A DNA stretch of 64,000 nucleotides from Desulfosporosinus shakirovi (GCF_020595055.1 NZ_JAJDOO010000012.1:1-64000); one strand, 5' to 3'. Shown: positions 26,555 through 36,339, counted from the stretch's first letter. The notes: generated from the sequence alone by a model not told the origin. Translations and numbers: made by a program.

Positions 26555-28212
26555 TCCTTTACCCTCCCGATCACACCCGGCCGTAAATGGACGGCCCCGC
26601 GGATAATTTGACCTACTGTTTGATAATTTTGGACAATGGGAAAGAAATCGAAGGGTTCTTTCTCCATATCTTGAATTTCAATTCCATAGTGTGTAGCTTG
26701 TTGTTGAACAAGAGTTTCCAGAAAACCCTCCACTTCGCGGTGAGGCCTAAGCGATCCTGTCCATTTCCCTTGTTCCCCGGTCTCTTCAACTCGATATTGT
26801 TTCATATAAGTGTCAAGATGAAGTGTACAGTCAAAGGCAGGTCTGGCCAGAGCCGCTCCAAGGGCATTAGAGACTTCCGAGAAAGCTCCCAGTTGAACCG
26901 TTGTTTTTAATCGTTTCCCCAAAGCTGTTGTGACTCCCCTGGCGCCCCCGCCACTGACTATGGTATTAAACTCCTTGTTTTCATGAGGATGAAGGACCTC
27001 CCAAACTTTGTAGGCCGGCTCCTCTTTCCACTCTCGCTTAAGTGAATCGACCGCTTCCGCAATTCGGTCAACTACCCTGTCGATAATCTCAGCAGCCAGA
27101 TCATACAGAAGCTGTGGAGTTCTCTTTACAGGTGGCAATAGGGAGGCCAGTCCTTCTTCTGCCAACTGTTCATCTCCATAGTCAATAAGTTTAAGATAAC
27201 GCATGGCATCAGTCGGAGTTGGTCGGTCACCCCCCAGACAGTAGGCCGCACCAAGTCGATATTCTTCTATGATAAAGCCCTGATCTTTAGTACGAATAAC
27301 AGAGTCACCGCCCACTGGAATAGAGCGGACTGCAAGTGAACGTACAAGGGTTGAAAAATCCCCTATTTGAGCTCCTTTTGAACTAATTAAGGGGGCGCCG
27401 GAAAGAGTAAGACCAATATCTGTCGTAGTACCTCCAATATCGACAATAATCGATGAAGCATCCGGACTGGTTTGGGTCAGCGCAGAAAGAACACTAGCCG
27501 CCGGTCCGGAATAAATGGAATCAATCGGCCGTATCTTAGCAAGAGGCAAACTTCCGCCATCTGCTTTTAAGATGTAAATTGGAGCTTGGATGTTCCGAGC
27601 GCTTACAGCAGTTTGCAGTTGTTGAGCGAATTGTCGATATAAATCAGAAACACCCAAATTAAGGTAAGTTGTTAGACTGCGACGATAAAAATTAGCCTGT
27701 CCCCATTCATGTCCCAGGGCCAAGGTTAATGAGGGATTGTGCTCTTTCAGATAAGCAGCCAGTTGTTCCTCATGAAGTCGGTTTCGGTGGGAGAACTTTC
27801 CTACAATAGCCGCGTGAGATATATTATCTCTTAGCAAATGGAATTTCTCCCATTCTTTCTGATCGGGGGCTTCAGTTTCTCTGCCCCTAAAATCCATTTC
27901 TCCACTGAGTTCTGTGTAGCTTACTGGCCAAGGAAGAGCATCGATTTTCATCCCATTTCCCGAGAACAAAAGCAATTTAACCGGGGGAATTCGGTTTTGC
28001 AGAATCGCATTCGTTACCAGTGTAGTACTTACCGTAATTTGGTTAATCTCCTGTTCATCTGAGATCTTTAAGGTATCAAAAGCATTCATAAGGGTTTCTA
28101 CTAAGTTATCAGACTGGGTGGGCACTTTAGCTGTGCATTGGATTCCACCATTGCGAAAATACACGGCATCAGTATAAGTACCTCCCACATCAATACCTAC
28201 TCGATTAAACAT
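26551..28212 (-). CDS. Hydantoinase/oxoprolinase family protein (HyuA-like)
   Basis: The 553-residue protein has the ASKHA-fold signatures DVGGTYTDAVYF near the N-terminus and VDIGGTTTDIGL in the middle, typical of HyuA-type N-methylhydantoinase/5-oxoprolinase subunits. No HyuB partner is next to it, so the reaction is uncertain; acetone carboxylase and other ATP-dependent enzymes share the fold. AAGGGGG precedes the ATG. It overlaps the deacetylase gene downstream by four bases. Confidence 0.8.
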   Translation of the reverse strand: MFNRVGIDVGGTYTDAVYFRNGGIQCTAKVPTQSDNLVETLMNAFDTLKISDEQEINQITVSTTLVTNAILQNRIPPVKLLLFSGNGMKIDALPWPVSYTELSGEMDFRGRETEAPDQKEWEKFHLLRDNISHAAIVGKFSHRNRLHEEQLAAYLKEHNPSLTLALGHEWGQANFYRRSLTTYLNLGVSDLYRQFAQQLQTAVSARNIQAPIYILKADGGSLPLAKIRPIDSIYSGPAASVLSALTQTSPDASSIIVDIGGTTTDIGLTLSGAPLISSKGAQIGDFSTLVRSLAVRSIPVGGDSVIRTKDQGFIIEEYRLGAAYCLGGDRPTPTDAMRYLKLIDYGDEQLAEEGLASLLPPVKRTPQLLYDLAAEIIDRVVDRIAEAVDSLKREWKEEPAYKVWEVLHPHENKEFNTIVSGGGARGVTTALGKRLKTTVQLGAFSEVSNALGAALARPAFDCTLHLDTYMKQYRVEETGEQGKWTGSLRPHREVEGFLETLVQQQATHYGIEIQDMEKEPFDFFPIVQNYQTVGQIIRGAVHLRPGVIGRVKE

Positions 28213-28233
28213 AAGTTACCCCCTTAATCGATA

Positions 28234-28369
28234 TTCGTGGTTCGATCTATAAGCACGAAAACCAATTTCGAACTACGACTGAAACTGAACTTGAAATATG
28301 GACTCGGTCCACTAACATGAAATCTCAACTCAGATTTCCTGTTTAGGCATTCAAACTTCGAACCACGAA
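28234..28369. repeat. Intergenic repeat-rich element between mutS and the hydantoinase gene
   Basis: A perfect 12-bp inverted repeat (TTCGTGGTTCGA at 28234-28245, TCGAACCACGAA at 28358-28369) brackets the gap. Inside and beside it a CGAACTACGA motif occurs twice (about 28268 and 28366). This looks like a small REP-type element. It could instead regulate the downstream gene. Confidence 0.45.
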
Positions 28370-28380
28370 CTACGAGTATC

Positions 28381-30933
28381 CTACATGGTTTCAGCCGATT
28401 GAATTCGCTCACGTAAGTCAAAGAGATATTGAAGGGCTTGGCGTGCAGTCATATCTTCCATGGGAAGCTTCTCAATTTCTTGCAAGAGTGGATGTGTTTT
28501 GGGAACATCAAAAAGGGTAAATTGAGTGATAACCTTGGCCGGGGCTTCCTCAGTATGCACAGGTTCGGAAGCTTCTAATTCTAAAAGCAAGGATTTGGCA
28601 CGCTGGATTAGTTCTTGCGGAAGACCAGCCAGACGAGCTACTTGAATACCATAACTGCGGTCTGCACGGCCAGGCAATATTTTGTGCAAAAATATGATGT
28701 CTTCCCCACGTTCCTTCACACCCACATGCAGGTTAAAAAGACCTGAAAAATCATCTTGAAGTTGAGTTAATTCATGATAATGAGTTGCAAAAAGGGTTTT
28801 AGGGTTAAACTCGGGATGTTGCACCAGGTGTTCTGTCACCGCCCATGCGATACTGAGCCCATCATAGGTAGCAGTCCCTCGTCCGATTTCATCTAAAATG
28901 ATCAAGCTCTTTCGACTGGCATATTTCAGAATGTGGGCAACTTCTTGCATCTCAACCATAAAGGTGCTTTGACCGGCTGTCAAATCATCGGATGCCCCAA
29001 CCCGTGTGAAAATACGGTCAACCAGTGTAATGCTGGCCTTTTTTGCTGGTACAAAAGAGCCAATATGAGCCATTAGAACAATTAAGGCGACCTGACGCAT
29101 GTAGGTGGATTTTCCAGCCATATTGGGACCTGTGATGAGAGCTAAATGCTGACTTCCTGACAAATGGGTATCGTTAGGAACAAAGGCACTCTGTTCAATC
29201 ATTTCTTCGACAACCGGGTGTCGGCCTTCAGTAATAAGTATCTGTCCATCAGATTTGATTTGAGGACGAACATAATGATTGCGAACTGCCACTTCTGCCA
29301 AACTAACGAAAACATCAATTTCCGCGAGTACTTGAGCAACTTGAATGATTTCTTTAGTATTGGCTCTGACCTCTTCACGAAGAGCTAATAGAAGTTCATA
29401 TTCAAGATCCTTCAGCTTTTCCTCTGCACCTATGATTTTCAGCTCATATTCTTTGAGTTTGGGCGTAATGAACCTTTCGGCATTGGACAGAGTTTGCTTG
29501 CGTTGATAGTCACTGGGAACAAGATGAGCATTTGCATGTGTAATTTCAATATAATAGCCAAATATTTTATTATACCCTATCTTCAATGAACGAATTCCCG
29601 TACGTTCTCGTTCAGCATTTTCTAACTTGGCTACCCATTCTTTACCCCCCGTCGCAATCTTACGTAATTCGTCGACTTCTTTAGAATACCCAGTTTTAAT
29701 AATATTCCCTTCTCGCAGAGAGAGTGGCGGATTAGGATTAATGGCATTCTGTAATTTAGTAACGAATAGATCGAGTCCTTTAAGATAAGGGACCTTGATT
29801 TTCAGAGTTTCAAAAGAACTTGACGTAAGAATCATGCAAATATCGGGAAGCAAAGCTAAAGTCTGGGTCAACGACAATAAGTCCTTTGCATTAGCAGTTC
29901 CATAGGACACTTTTCCCATTAAACGTTCGAGATCATACACTTCGGAAAGGAGTTTTTGTAAATCATTGCGATAAAAAGAATCTGCTATTAATTCTTCAAC
30001 CGATTTAAGTCGTTCTTCTATTTCAACTTGCTTAAGCAAGGGCTTGTCTATCCAATGCTTTAAGAGTCTTCCACCGAAGGCTGTTTTGGTTAGGTCCAGA
30101 ACGGAAATTAGTGTTCCTTTCTTACTGCCCCCTCGGAGGGATTCTGTGAGTTCCAAGTTGCGACGCGTCCATTGATCAAGAAACATCCAACGCTCGGAAC
30201 GATATGTTTTGATTTCAACAATATGTGTAGGATCAACCCCTGGCATGGTCTCCAGTAAGTAGCTCCATAAACCGGCGGCAGCTTTGGCAGCTATTGAGAA
30301 CTCCCGAAACAATGACTCTTGTCCTTGAAAATGATCGCGCATAGCATGACCGCCAAAAGTCTTTTGTTCGCGCACTGTACAATAATAGCCTACCCAGAGT
30401 TTAGGCTTTTTCAGCAGTTCAGGTGGCATCAGGAGTTCGGCAGGGTTAATCCTGGAAACTTCAGTCAAAAGAACATCCAGGTCAGCAGTTTGAAAAATAG
30501 CGAACTCACCTGTGGATAAATCCAGAAAAGCTAATCCCCATTGTTCATGGTAATATACACTGGCTAAATAATGATTTGAACATTCCGAGACAGACTCTGT
30601 CAGAGTGCCCGGGGAGATGATACGAATAATATCACGTTTAACAATTCCTTTAGAATCTTTAGCGTCTTCTACTTGTTCGCAAATTGCAACTTTATTGCCG
30701 GCCTTAACTAGTTTTGATAAATAATTATCTAAAGCATGATAAGGGACCCCACACATGGGGATACGCTTCCCTTCTCCTGCATCTCTTCCGGTTAAGGCAA
30801 TTTGTAAAATCGGTGCTGCCACTTCAGCGTCTTCCCCGAACATTTCATAAAAATCACCTAATCGAAAAAACAGAATTGCATCCGGCGCTTTTGCTTTAAT
30901 CATTTGGTATTGTTGCATCATTGGGGTAGTCAT
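28381..30933 (-). CDS. mutS: DNA mismatch recognition protein MutS
   Basis: About 850 residues. The mismatch-reading motif near the N-terminus is FFRLGDFYEMFGEDA (Phe and Glu wedge). The ATPase has Walker A GPNMAGKSTYMRQ, then DEIGRGTATYDG and the THYHEL switch. A GGGGAG site lies about 10 bases before the ATG at 30933 (MTTPMMQQYQ), so I prefer it to the in-frame ATG 57 bases earlier. Its partner mutL is encoded downstream on the same strand. Confidence 0.95.
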   Translation of the reverse strand: MTTPMMQQYQMIKAKAPDAILFFRLGDFYEMFGEDAEVAAPILQIALTGRDAGEGKRIPMCGVPYHALDNYLSKLVKAGNKVAICEQVEDAKDSKGIVKRDIIRIISPGTLTESVSECSNHYLASVYYHEQWGLAFLDLSTGEFAIFQTADLDVLLTEVSRINPAELLMPPELLKKPKLWVGYYCTVREQKTFGGHAMRDHFQGQESLFREFSIAAKAAAGLWSYLLETMPGVDPTHIVEIKTYRSERWMFLDQWTRRNLELTESLRGGSKKGTLISVLDLTKTAFGGRLLKHWIDKPLLKQVEIEERLKSVEELIADSFYRNDLQKLLSEVYDLERLMGKVSYGTANAKDLLSLTQTLALLPDICMILTSSSFETLKIKVPYLKGLDLFVTKLQNAINPNPPLSLREGNIIKTGYSKEVDELRKIATGGKEWVAKLENAERERTGIRSLKIGYNKIFGYYIEITHANAHLVPSDYQRKQTLSNAERFITPKLKEYELKIIGAEEKLKDLEYELLLALREEVRANTKEIIQVAQVLAEIDVFVSLAEVAVRNHYVRPQIKSDGQILITEGRHPVVEEMIEQSAFVPNDTHLSGSQHLALITGPNMAGKSTYMRQVALIVLMAHIGSFVPAKKASITLVDRIFTRVGASDDLTAGQSTFMVEMQEVAHILKYASRKSLIILDEIGRGTATYDGLSIAWAVTEHLVQHPEFNPKTLFATHYHELTQLQDDFSGLFNLHVGVKERGEDIIFLHKILPGRADRSYGIQVARLAGLPQELIQRAKSLLLELEASEPVHTEEAPAKVITQFTLFDVPKTHPLLQEIEKLPMEDMTARQALQYLFDLRERIQSAETM

Positions 30934-31051
30934 ATTTGTCTTCTCCCCTTTTGGATTCATTCTAAGATCAAAAGCCAATCTCTTGAGCATAAATTAAAGA
31001 AAACTTAGCTAGCCACAAAACCACAGGCGAAGACCATGGATTGGCCTGTAT

Positions 31052-31088
31052 CAAAAAAGGGAAGAGCTTAGCATTAGCCCTTCCCTTT
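31052..31088 (-). terminator. Rho-independent terminator after ylbF
   Basis: On the minus strand AAAGGGAAG plus GGCT pairs with AGCT plus CTTCCCTTT, followed by TTTTTT. It separates the miaB-ylbF pair from mutS. Confidence 0.8.
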
Positions 31089-31114
31089 CCAAAGTATCAG
31101 AGGTTTAGCAGGGA

Positions 31115-31546
31115 TTAGTTCCCGCAACCACAGCCTCCGCTTCCGCTTCCACAACCGCCTGGATTACACCCGCCAGAATCACAGCTGTCATCACCACAGG
31201 AACAACCGTCTGATGTCCCAGCAATAGCACCAGCGAGAATAGCATTAACACTATCTAACATTTCCGTGAATTTGTCTTGCGCTTTCATATAAGCAGCAAT
31301 GGAAACGTTTGCTTCTACTTTAGCTTCAATTTCATCCACTGCGTTTTTATCAGCTTCAGAAGGCTCTTCACCACTTTGTTGTACTTCCATGAACCGTTCT
31401 TGAGCTTTCTGTAATTCTGCAATTAATTGTTGGGCTGAAGGGTCAGCAGCCATTGCATCTTCCATAGTGTGTAATTCAGAAAGCTCGGAACTTCGAGCAA
31501 TGGCATCCGCCAAGAGTCGGGCATTTTCAATAATTTCATTTGTCAT
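31115..31546 (-). CDS. YlbF/RicF-family protein with cysteine-rich tail
   Basis: Residues 1-110 are the YlbF (DUF964) helical fold: NEIIENARLLADAIARSSE, AELQKAQERFMEVQQSG. In Bacillus, RicF with RicA and RicT forms an Fe-S-bearing complex that controls RNA maturation and sporulation. Here residues 114-143 form a Gly/Cys-rich tail with eight cysteines (CSCGDDSC, GGCNPGGC, CGCGN), much richer than the few C-terminal cysteines of RicF. It follows miaB by 88 bases and has its own terminator. Fe-S binding by the tail is inference. Confidence 0.8.
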   Translation of the reverse strand: MTNEIIENARLLADAIARSSELSELHTMEDAMAADPSAQQLIAELQKAQERFMEVQQSGEEPSEADKNAVDEIEAKVEANVSIAAYMKAQDKFTEMLDSVNAILAGAIAGTSDGCSCGDDSCDSGGCNPGGCGSGSGGCGCGN

Positions 31547-31634
31547 AGTGTATTAACACCTCCGAATATTACATTCTACATAGAATAGCATGATTCCTGC
31601 TTATAAAGTACATGCTTAAACAAATTATACCCTT

Positions 31635-32984
31635 CTAGTCCTCAATATCCCCCACCAGGGTCCAAGTTCCGGCTTCAGTGATCTGAATATTTAACAAAGA
31701 ACCGATAGATTCCGAAGGTCCATTAAAAACAACAAGTTCATTTCCGCGAGTTCGCCCGACTAAGCGCTCTGGATTCGTTCTGCTGGGGCCTTCAACAAGA
31801 ATCTCATAGGTTTTACCGATCATCTGTTCACGCCATCCCAGGCTTTTGACGTTCTGAACACTCATTAGTCTCTGTAAACGTCGCTTCTTAACATCAAGAG
31901 AAATTTGATCCTCCATTTCGGCTGCAAGGGTGCCCGAACGTTTTGAATACATAAAGGTGAAGGCATGACTATAATGAATCATGTTCATTATTTCTAAGGT
32001 TTGCTCAAAATCCAGTTCGGATTCGCCTGGAAAACCAACAATTATATCTGTGGTCAAGCTTGCCTTTGGTACAATTTCATGAATCTTATTAACTCGACTT
32101 AGGTAGTATTCCCTAGTATATTTTCGATTCATGCGCTCTAAAATGAAATTACTGCCAGACTGTATGGGAAGATGAAAGTGTTCGCAAAGTTTATTCCCAC
32201 CAGCGACAGTTTCAATCAGTTTATCCGATAAATCCTTAGGATGTGAAGTGATAAACCGGATTCTTAAAAGGTTTGGTATTAGATCAACATCATGAAGTAA
32301 ATCCGCAAAGTCATAGACAGGAGAAAATTCCTTGCCATAGGAATTGACATTCTGACCAAGTAACGTTACTTCTCGGCATCCACTGGAGACAAGGTCTGTG
32401 ATCTCTTGAATAATCTCCTCAGGTTTACGGCTTCTTTCCCTGCCACGAACGTGGGGAACAATGCAATATGAACAAAAATTATTGCACCCATACATGATAT
32501 TAACATTTGCTTGCAACTTGCCTTTCTCTGCTTGAGGGGTGGATTCCAAAGGCATTTTTGGTTCTTGCCATACTTCTGCAACTTTTTCCCCTTGCTCAGC
32601 TTGATGCAGGAGAGCTGAGAAATCGTGTAAATTATGGGTTCCCGCCCAAATATCAATATGGGGAGCTCGTTTCTGCAGTCGCTCTAAGGCCCCGGGTTGC
32701 TGAACCATACAACCGCTTATAGCTATCTTTAAATTTGGATTTTTTTCCTTTAGCTTTTTTAGCTCCCCTATTTTTCCGAGTATTTTATTTTCTGCACTTT
32801 CTCTAACACAACAGGTATTTATAATCACTAAATCTGCATTGAGAAGATCATCAGAACTCGTATACCCTTCTTGTCTAGTGATCTGGGTCAATGTTTCAGC
32901 ATCTCGTTCAGACATCTGACAGCCGTAGGCCAGTGTAACAACTGTCTTTTCTTTTTCCTTTTCCAAAGAATTTTTCAACTCCAA
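31635..32984 (-). CDS. miaB: tRNA-2-methylthio-N6-dimethylallyladenosine synthase
   Basis: This 449-residue radical-SAM methylthiotransferase acts on the tRNA base made by MiaA. The N-terminal UPF0004 domain has the three cluster cysteines (AYGCQMSERDA, NTCCVRESAE, SGCMVQ). The radical-SAM motif is CNNFCSYCIVP, and a TRAM domain closes the protein (ILVEGPSRTNPERLVGRT). Start is TTG at 32984 after AAAGG; another TTG six bases later is possible. The gene leads into ylbF. Confidence 0.95.
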   Translation of the reverse strand: MELKNSLEKEKEKTVVTLAYGCQMSERDAETLTQITRQEGYTSSDDLLNADLVIINTCCVRESAENKILGKIGELKKLKEKNPNLKIAISGCMVQQPGALERLQKRAPHIDIWAGTHNLHDFSALLHQAEQGEKVAEVWQEPKMPLESTPQAEKGKLQANVNIMYGCNNFCSYCIVPHVRGRERSRKPEEIIQEITDLVSSGCREVTLLGQNVNSYGKEFSPVYDFADLLHDVDLIPNLLRIRFITSHPKDLSDKLIETVAGGNKLCEHFHLPIQSGSNFILERMNRKYTREYYLSRVNKIHEIVPKASLTTDIIVGFPGESELDFEQTLEIMNMIHYSHAFTFMYSKRSGTLAAEMEDQISLDVKKRRLQRLMSVQNVKSLGWREQMIGKTYEILVEGPSRTNPERLVGRTRGNELVVFNGPSESIGSLLNIQITEAGTWTLVGDIED

Positions 32985-33112
32985 ATCAACCTTTAATTCC
33001 TATCATATCATTATAATAGTTTATTAATACAAGAACAATTATTTATTAATTATGAAAGCAAAAGTATTATGCACGTTCTCTAAAGATTTTATAATTTATA
33101 TGACGTGCAGAG

Positions 33113-34372
33113 TTATAGTTTGTTATGATTTTCTCTTCTTGAGCGCCTTACATGCCTGCGCCAATAGAGAGTTTTTTTTCTTTTATTATTTAAGGAAACA
33201 ATTAAGAAAAACACGCCGGCCAGAAGTATTGTTCCAATAATCCAAGTGGAAAAAGCGGAAACTGAGGTTTTCTTATCAGGGTCTGGTTGAACCGATCTTG
33301 AGGCTACCAGAGGAAAGGTATCTAAGTGAGTTTCCCCATCGAGAATTTCCACTTGCGCAACTGCTTGGCCCTCTTCAACAGAGGGTAATTGGCTGACAGA
33401 TAAGGGTGATACCTTCAGATTAAGCATCTCCTGCTGTTCGTTTAGTTTTTGGGTCATGTAGATCGGTCGATCAATTATTAGATCTACAGGCTGATCATTA
33501 ACTGTAATTGAAGAAATAGCAGTTCCAGCAAGTTTAAAAGTCTTTGTCTCAAACTGAGTAAAGCCATATTCAAACATCTTTTGCATATCAGTGTAGATCT
33601 CACTTCCCGGTGACTTTAAAATCACACCAATAAGATATCGTCCGTCTTTTGTCGCAGAGGCAACAAGACAATTCTTAGCTGCTTCAGTATAACCTAGCTT
33701 GATTCCATCAATGGCAGCGTCTCGCCATAAGAGTTTATTTTGGTTTACCATTAAGACTGGAACATCCGGCTTTGATCTTGAGATAGGTTGTGTTTTCGTG
33801 CGAACAAACTCTGCAAAGATAGGATTTTGATAAGCGGTACGGGCAATAAGTGCGAGATCATGAGGGGTTGTAAGATGTCCGGTTTCAGTTAAACCCGTTG
33901 GATTAACAAAATGAGTCTGAGATGCTCCTATTTCAGTGGCACGTTGATTCATCATTTCGACAAAGTGAGGCAAGTCGTTACCGATATGCTCTGCAAGAGC
34001 AACCGCTGCATCATTGGCTGAATTTAACAAGGTCGCGTAAAGAAGGTCTTTAAAGGCCAGTGTTTCCTCAGGCTCAAGGTATATTTGTGTACCGTAAACC
34101 AGCTTATTGTTTAATATTGTATCGCTGACAGTGACAATATCGTCAAAATTTCCGTTTTCAATTGCTAAAAGTCCGGTCATGATTTTAGTGGTGCTGGCCG
34201 GAGCATACTGCTCATCTGGATTTTTCATAAAAATTGCTTGTCCAGATAATACATCAATCAAGTAGGCCCCTTCTCCGCGTACATCCGGCGGCAGAGGATT
34301 TTCGGCATAAGCAATGGGCGTAATACTTAACATAATAGAAAACGAAAGAATTAAAGTGCTTATAAATTTCAA
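33113..34372 (-). CDS. D-alanyl-D-alanine carboxypeptidase (DacF-like)
   Basis: The 419-residue precursor has a signal peptide (cleavage near IAYA), then the PBP catalytic domain: STTK (active Ser/Lys), SAND and KLGYT (in place of KTG). The PBP5 C-terminal beta domain follows (about 275-355). Unusually it ends with a real membrane helix at about 373-395 and a basic tail (KRKKTLYWRRHVRRSRR), in place of the amphipathic anchor. Start is TTG, 8-9 bases after AGGAGG. In sporulating relatives DacF tunes cortex cross-linking; this assignment is inferred. Confidence 0.87.
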   Translation of the reverse strand: MKFISTLILSFSIMLSITPIAYAENPLPPDVRGEGAYLIDVLSGQAIFMKNPDEQYAPASTTKIMTGLLAIENGNFDDIVTVSDTILNNKLVYGTQIYLEPEETLAFKDLLYATLLNSANDAAVALAEHIGNDLPHFVEMMNQRATEIGASQTHFVNPTGLTETGHLTTPHDLALIARTAYQNPIFAEFVRTKTQPISRSKPDVPVLMVNQNKLLWRDAAIDGIKLGYTEAAKNCLVASATKDGRYLIGVILKSPGSEIYTDMQKMFEYGFTQFETKTFKLAGTAISSITVNDQPVDLIIDRPIYMTQKLNEQQEMLNLKVSPLSVSQLPSVEEGQAVAQVEILDGETHLDTFPLVASRSVQPDPDKKTSVSAFSTWIIGTILLAGVFFLIVSLNNKRKKTLYWRRHVRRSRRENHNKL

Positions 34373-34512
34373 CGATGTCTGCCTCCTATAAAAAAAATAT
34401 AGAGCTTGATAGCATACCTAATAGCCAAACTTATAGAAGACTTGGCTAAAACCAAATCTTCTATTAATGAAAATTATCGCGTCAAAAGGAACACTCCCAT
34501 AAAGTAATTATA

Positions 34513-35364
34513 TTATTTCCGACAAGAATAGAAAAGAGCCAGCGTTCCGGGTCCGGTATGGCTGCCAACAACACAGCCGATTTCACTAATCCAGATGTCC
34601 TTAACTTTAATGCGCTGGTGAATTTCAGTAACTAAAATCTGAGCTTCATCAAAACAAGCTGAATGTGATATTCCTATCAGTTGCTCTTCAGAATTAACAA
34701 TTTCTTGTTCCATTACATCAACTAATTTGCGTATAGCCGCCCGTCGAGTACGAACTTTCGCAAAGGGCTCAATCTTTCCTTCTGGGGTAATATGCAAAAC
34801 AGGTTTAACATCAAGTAATCCGCCTATATATCCTGCCGGTTTACTAACCCTTCCCCCTTTAACCAGGTATTCAAGAGTATCTAAGGTAAATACGTAGCGC
34901 ATTTGTTTACGATATTCGAGAATAGTCTTTTCGGCCTCTTCCCATGACGCCCCAGATTTCAAGATGTTCAGAGTAAAAAGAGCCAACAGCCCATAGCCAA
35001 ATGAAGCTCCTAAGCTATCAATTACGTGTATTCGTTCAGGATCTGAGGTCATCTCACGCATCATTCGAGCAGTCGTAACTGTTGAACTCAAACCTGAAGA
35101 AAGATGAATTGCTACCACATCGTGACCTTCGGACAAGATCTTTTCGTATGCTTCCAATAAAGTATTAGGATTTGGCTGAGATGTCTTAGGCAATTCCTTA
35201 AAGGTTTCAAATTTAGCGTAAAAGTCTTTTGTTTGTAGATCTACTCCTTCTAAGAAGGTCTTACCATCAATATTTACGGGCATAGGAACCGTAATAATGC
35301 CTGCATCATTTGCTTTGTTTAAAGGGATATCAGCCGCACTATCAACAAGTACTTTGAAGGACAT
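34513..35364 (-). CDS. DegV family fatty-acid-binding protein
   Basis: The 283 residues match DegV: VDSAADIPL at the N-terminus, the lipid-headgroup serines (TSQPNP and HLSSGLSSTV), and GGRVSKPAGYIGGLLDVKPVL in the second domain. In Firmicutes such proteins (FakB) hand fatty acids to the FakA kinase. No fakA is in the window. AGGAGG precedes the ATG; it is likely monocistronic. Confidence 0.9.
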   Translation of the reverse strand: MSFKVLVDSAADIPLNKANDAGIITVPMPVNIDGKTFLEGVDLQTKDFYAKFETFKELPKTSQPNPNTLLEAYEKILSEGHDVVAIHLSSGLSSTVTTARMMREMTSDPERIHVIDSLGASFGYGLLALFTLNILKSGASWEEAEKTILEYRKQMRYVFTLDTLEYLVKGGRVSKPAGYIGGLLDVKPVLHITPEGKIEPFAKVRTRRAAIRKLVDVMEQEIVNSEEQLIGISHSACFDEAQILVTEIHQRIKVKDIWISEIGCVVGSHTGPGTLALFYSCRK

Positions 35365-35444
35365 GCTACACCTCCTACAAAACGATACATTAGTTTAACA
35401 TAATGGTATTCTAGATGAACAAGGATTATCCTGCTATTGTCAAA

Positions 35445-35475
35445 CAAAAAAATAATGCCCATCTTTTCGATGAGC
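35445..35475 (-). terminator. Terminator after the 40-residue protein gene
   Basis: On the minus strand GCTCATC pairs with GATGGGC (one G-T pair), followed by ATTATTTTTTT. Confidence 0.7.
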
Positions 35476-35532
35476 AAAGTTTCATGATTATCAAAATTCT
35501 AAACACCTGTTAAGAACGAAATTCACCTTTGT

Positions 35533-35655
35533 TCAAGATGCTAACTGTTGAATGATTGCATGTTGTCCAAGGATTGCCATTAGTTTTGAAAGTTCGTGTT
35601 TCTTAACTACCCGATAATTTACGTCTTCTCCTTCAATCCACGTAACAAGAAACAT
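35533..35655 (-). CDS. Small conserved-looking protein (40 aa)
   Basis: AGGAGGG lies 5 bases before the ATG at 35655, which fixes the start (MFLVTWIEGEDVNYRVVKKH). The frame also opens further upstream but without a ribosome site. No signal peptide or cysteines; a short beta strand followed by a helix is likely. Function unknown. It has its own terminator at 35445-35475. Confidence 0.6.
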   Translation of the reverse strand: MFLVTWIEGEDVNYRVVKKHELSKLMAILGQHAIIQQLAS

Positions 35656-35751
35656 ACAATCCCTCCTCTTCTCATCTTGTATTATGTATACATAATACCA
35701 TGAGTTAAGCAGAAACACAATCATCTATCTTAGTAGCATTATAAAATTTTC

Positions 35752-36192
35752 TTATCTTGGAGTAGGGAGGATAGAGGCTTGTTGTTTTTTAAATAGGGGT
35801 TGTAAACTTTGCCATATTTCGTATTTACGGACATCTGCCAGATGACCTTCTTTGTTAAGAAAAACATGAACGGTTTTGCCTTCTGTTAATAGCCTTTCAT
35901 CACAATATATGAGATAAGAAAAGGTTATACTTCGGGAAGTCATAGTCTCAATTTTCGTAACTACAGTAAGCTTATCATCATAATGAGCGGGTTTACGATA
36001 ACGGCAATTTGCCTCTACCACAGCCAAAGCCAGACCTTGTTTCTCAAACTCTGTATAAGGGAGGTTTAACTCTCTGAATAATTCTGATCTTCCGACCTCA
36101 AACCAAATTAGATAATTAGAATGATAGACAACTCCCATTTGATCTGTTTCAGCATAACGAACACGCAAATTAGTTTTTGAAGATATTCCCAT
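35752..36192 (-). CDS. Acyl-CoA thioesterase, 4HBT/YbgC type
   Basis: In this 146-residue hot-dog-fold protein, the signature is RVRYAETDQMGVVYHSNYLIWFE, with the catalytic Asp of the YbgC/4-hydroxybenzoyl-CoA thioesterase group. Such enzymes hydrolyse short or medium acyl-CoAs in the cytosol. The exact substrate is not visible. It diverges from the DUF896 gene at 36340. Confidence 0.85.
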   Translation of the reverse strand: MGISSKTNLRVRYAETDQMGVVYHSNYLIWFEVGRSELFRELNLPYTEFEKQGLALAVVEANCRYRKPAHYDDKLTVVTKIETMTSRSITFSYLIYCDERLLTEGKTVHVFLNKEGHLADVRKYEIWQSLQPLFKKQQASILPTPR

Positions 36193-36339
36193 TTAATGGC
36201 CTTCTTTCAAATAGTCTTAGAATAAATAAGTCAATAGATTTAGCTGCGATAGTAATGAATTTGTAGATATTCTGACCGCTATGTTATAATGTGCAAAAAA
36301 ACTTCTGTGGCCAGCGATCAATTAAAGGAGGATCTATCC

